Origin: Cristatella mucedo | Lineage: Eukaryota; Bryozoa; Phylactolaemata; Cristatellidae | Assembly (NCBI GenBank): GCA_009760855.2 | Contig: WPIO01000123.1 | Span: forward strand, 620,001-684,000 | DNA length: 64,000 nt | Reading direction: 5' to 3' | In this document: piece after piece, positions 62,020 through 64,000 of the stretch | Layout of the letters: the number at the start of each line of letters is the position of its first letter | Numbering within the stretch: position 1 is the first letter of the stretch | Program-made: the position numbers and the translations under genes | The notes under the pieces: model-generated | What the model was told of the DNA's origin: nothing | Databases searched by the model: none | What the model saw: only the letters and a program-made list of their open reading frames with translations

Positions 62020-64000
62020 CTAAAGAGCGGCCTCGGGCGACTCCTAGTGTGGTGTGGACCTTTAATTAATTTCTCCGTAATACCTTCGGGTATTCCACTG
62101 CTATCTTCGCTGTGACTATTTATGAGCTGTCCTCGGATATGCTACACAAAACAGGACCTACTTAGCATAAGATGCGATGTCGCCATTAGTCGATACCTAC
62201 CGGCGGGCCTTCTCCGGCGGGTGAGCGATAACCTACCCCCATCCTGCGTTCGCCCCATCAACAGCTCAGCTATCAAACCTACGACTCGTAAGTTTAAAGC
62301 ACTAAATAGTACTTGTTGCGGTAGTAGCCCACCCGCTGTAGCCCAGCACGTTGTGAAACGTCGTCCCACGGCCGTTACCAAGGTCCAATTCAAATTCGAA
62401 GAGCCAGCGTCCGCCAGGCCGGACGCAAACGGTAGAGAATACGAGCCACTTCATCGCCGTCGCCCAGTTGTTGAACAGCCTCTTAAATTCCGCCTATTAA
62501 ATGTCCGCTCGCTAAAAACCAAAGGGTTACTTATCCGCAATCAGGTGGTCCAGGAGAAGCTAGATCCATTTCTGCTTACCGAAACCAGGATGACGCCTTG
62601 TTCCAGTAGCTGTATTTCCGAGACCACCCCACCCGGGTTATCATTCTATCAGTCCATGCGTTCTGGCAAGGTTGGTGGCTGGTTTCAATTGTTGTTCGCG
62701 AATCGTTTGGCTGTAGAATGTGCAGTTTCTTGCATGGGTAATCGTTTGAATCGGTTGCTATCAGGTCTTCATCAAAGACAATGCCTCTCACCGTGGTGAT
62801 ATACTGGCCTCCTTCTGGCTGTCTAAACTTGTTGATAGAGGAGTTTTCAGAGTTCCTCGCTAAAATAGTTGTGTGTGACAGGCCGCTGCTGATTGTAGGA
62901 GACTTCAATATTCACGTTGACAACCCTAGCAACAGCCAGGTCCGCTCATTTCTTGACTGTCTGGAGAATCTTGGTTTGGCCCAACACGTTAATCATAGCA
63001 CCCACATCGGTGGGCACATTCTAGATCTCGTGATCAGTAAGGATGTCCTGCCCACTGACTTTGTGGTGTGCCCACAGACCCCCTCAGATCATTGCTCGGT
63101 CTCGTTTACTGATCCTGCTCCCTCGTACGTGCAGGGTAATGTCAAATTTGTAAAACGACATAACTTACAAAGCATTGACTTGGACAAGTTTTTGAAATCT
63201 GTGTGTGATGCAGGCCTTCTTGATCTGCATTCAGACTCGACCGGCAGCCTCGATACCCTCACTGATGCGATGAACATTACACTCAGAAGCGCTCTTGACA
63301 AGCATGCTCCCGTTCGCTCTATCCGTGTTCAAAGTCGTCGAGATTGCTTTCAATTTACATAAAAACTCCTTAAGATGCGCCGTGTTAAGCGCAGGTTGGA
63401 ACGTCGTTTTAAGAAATCGGCGTCTGAGGCAGACCTAGTCAATTTTAAAGACTTCCTTCGAGTTTACACCCGAAAGCTTAAAAAAGCCAGGGCTTTTTTT
63501 TTCATTGGAAAGCTGAATTCCTAACAGTCGGACACTCAACAGATTTATAAGACAGTAAACCGTTTACTGGCCAATGCTGTCAGGTCTGACTCCCTAGATA
63601 TTAAGGGCTCAGCCGAAAAGTTTTCAGCCTTCTTTACCGAAAAAATTGTGCACATTCGTGCCTCTATTAAGCCCCCTCCGACCAAAGCAATCGCCGTTCG
63701 TCAACCTGTGACCTTTCTTAAAAGGTTCTCCGAAGTTTCTGCCAGTGATGTGGCTGCCTTAATAAGGTCTAGCAAAAAGAGCTCGTCTCCTGAAGACCCT
63801 ATACCTTCATCTCTGTGGTCTTCACTTGCAGACCAACTTAGCCCTGCCATAACCAAGATTTGTAATGCTTCTTTGGGAAAAGGGGTCGTTCCCAAGTGCT
63901 TCAAATCGCCAATCGTTAGACCTATTCTTAAAAAGCCTGGATTAGACACAGAGGTCCTAGCAAACTATCGTCCAGTTTCCCTTCTTCCGTTCTTATCAAA
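62020..64000 (+). mobile_element. L2/CR1-type LINE with endonuclease, runs off window
   Basis: Begins at the break in the copy-2 capsid gene and continues to the window end. An N-terminal region is followed by an APE-type endonuclease (LNVRSLKTKG, LTETRM, LLIVGDFNIHVDNPSN, SDHCSVSF) and the linker to the RT (FSAFFTEKIVHIRAS, PIVRPILKKPGLDTEVLANY). It is a different subfamily from the 11195 copy. The 5' region is present, so it may be close to full length. Confidence 0.85.
62470..64000 (+). pseudogene. LINE ORF2-type protein, endonuclease to RT start
   Basis: Frames 62122-62799, 62781-63362 and 63375 onward join in order, with an indel near 62790, a TAA at 63360-63362 and a TAA near 63523. 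The catalytic landmarks of the endonuclease (N of NVRSL, E of LTET, D and N of GDFN, SDH) are visible. The RT palm would lie beyond the window. Confidence 0.8.

Larger units (their letters stand above)
54965..62020. mobile_element. Polinton (adintovirus-type) copy 2, internal fragment
   Basis: About 7.05 kb colinear with 32050-39860 of copy 1 and in the same orientation, but lacking one of the B/C minor capsid genes. Coding differences between the copies are concentrated at third codon positions, so the two were separate functional lineages before decay. The left end meets a foldback element; the right end is cut in the major capsid gene by a LINE. It is more damaged than copy 1. Confidence 0.92.

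Overview
The window looks like animal nuclear DNA, probably from an aquatic invertebrate; I cannot name the species. The flanking sequence is packed with LINE fragments of the L2/CR1 type ending in (ATT)n tails, tRNA-headed SINEs, a short LTR element, long (AG)n/(CT)n arrays and minisatellites. I find no convincing host protein gene and no bacterial operon structure.

The main content is two AT-rich, virus-derived blocks in the same orientation. Copy 1 (about 26765-47600) and copy 2 (about 54965-62020) belong to a Maverick/Polinton element of the adintovirus type. Copy 1 has a parvovirus-type phospholipase A2, FtsK/HerA-type packaging ATPase, adenain-type cysteine protease, single jelly-roll minor capsid proteins, double jelly-roll major capsid protein, retroviral-type integrase and the C-terminal end of a protein-primed DNA polymerase B. 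It also has unusual cargo: an HNH-AP2 homing-type endonuclease, four fibre genes built from phage-tail-fibre-like repeats, a possible PD-(D/E)XK nuclease, and a family of small proteins built from a repeated module I do not recognise (44475-46588, minus strand). Many genes carry single-base frameshifts or in-frame stops of all three kinds, so both blocks read as endogenised, decaying copies, unless some indels are assembly errors. Copy 1 is cut inside polB at its right end. Copy 2 covers only the middle of the element and is interrupted in its capsid gene by a LINE.

Most genes of the element start just downstream of a TATATAG-A(n)-ATG sequence. This recurs on both strands and in both copies, and it is the best internal evidence that the many small ORFs are real genes. 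Structural genes run mainly on the plus strand (about 33.2-41.8 kb); PLA2, a membrane protein, protease, zinc ribbon, accessory module and polB run on the minus strand.

Layout: 1-26.6 kb, TE-rich host DNA, including a gag-only LTR element with a 5-bp target duplication (5529-7174) and the best-preserved L2-like reverse transcriptase (11195-13372); 26.64-26.75 kb, foldback MITE; 26.77-47.6 kb, Polinton copy 1; 47.6-54.8 kb, host DNA with LINEs, SINEs and candidate LTRs; 54.85-54.96 kb, second foldback element; 54.97-62.0 kb, Polinton copy 2; 62.0-64.0 kb, a LINE with endonuclease domain running off the window.
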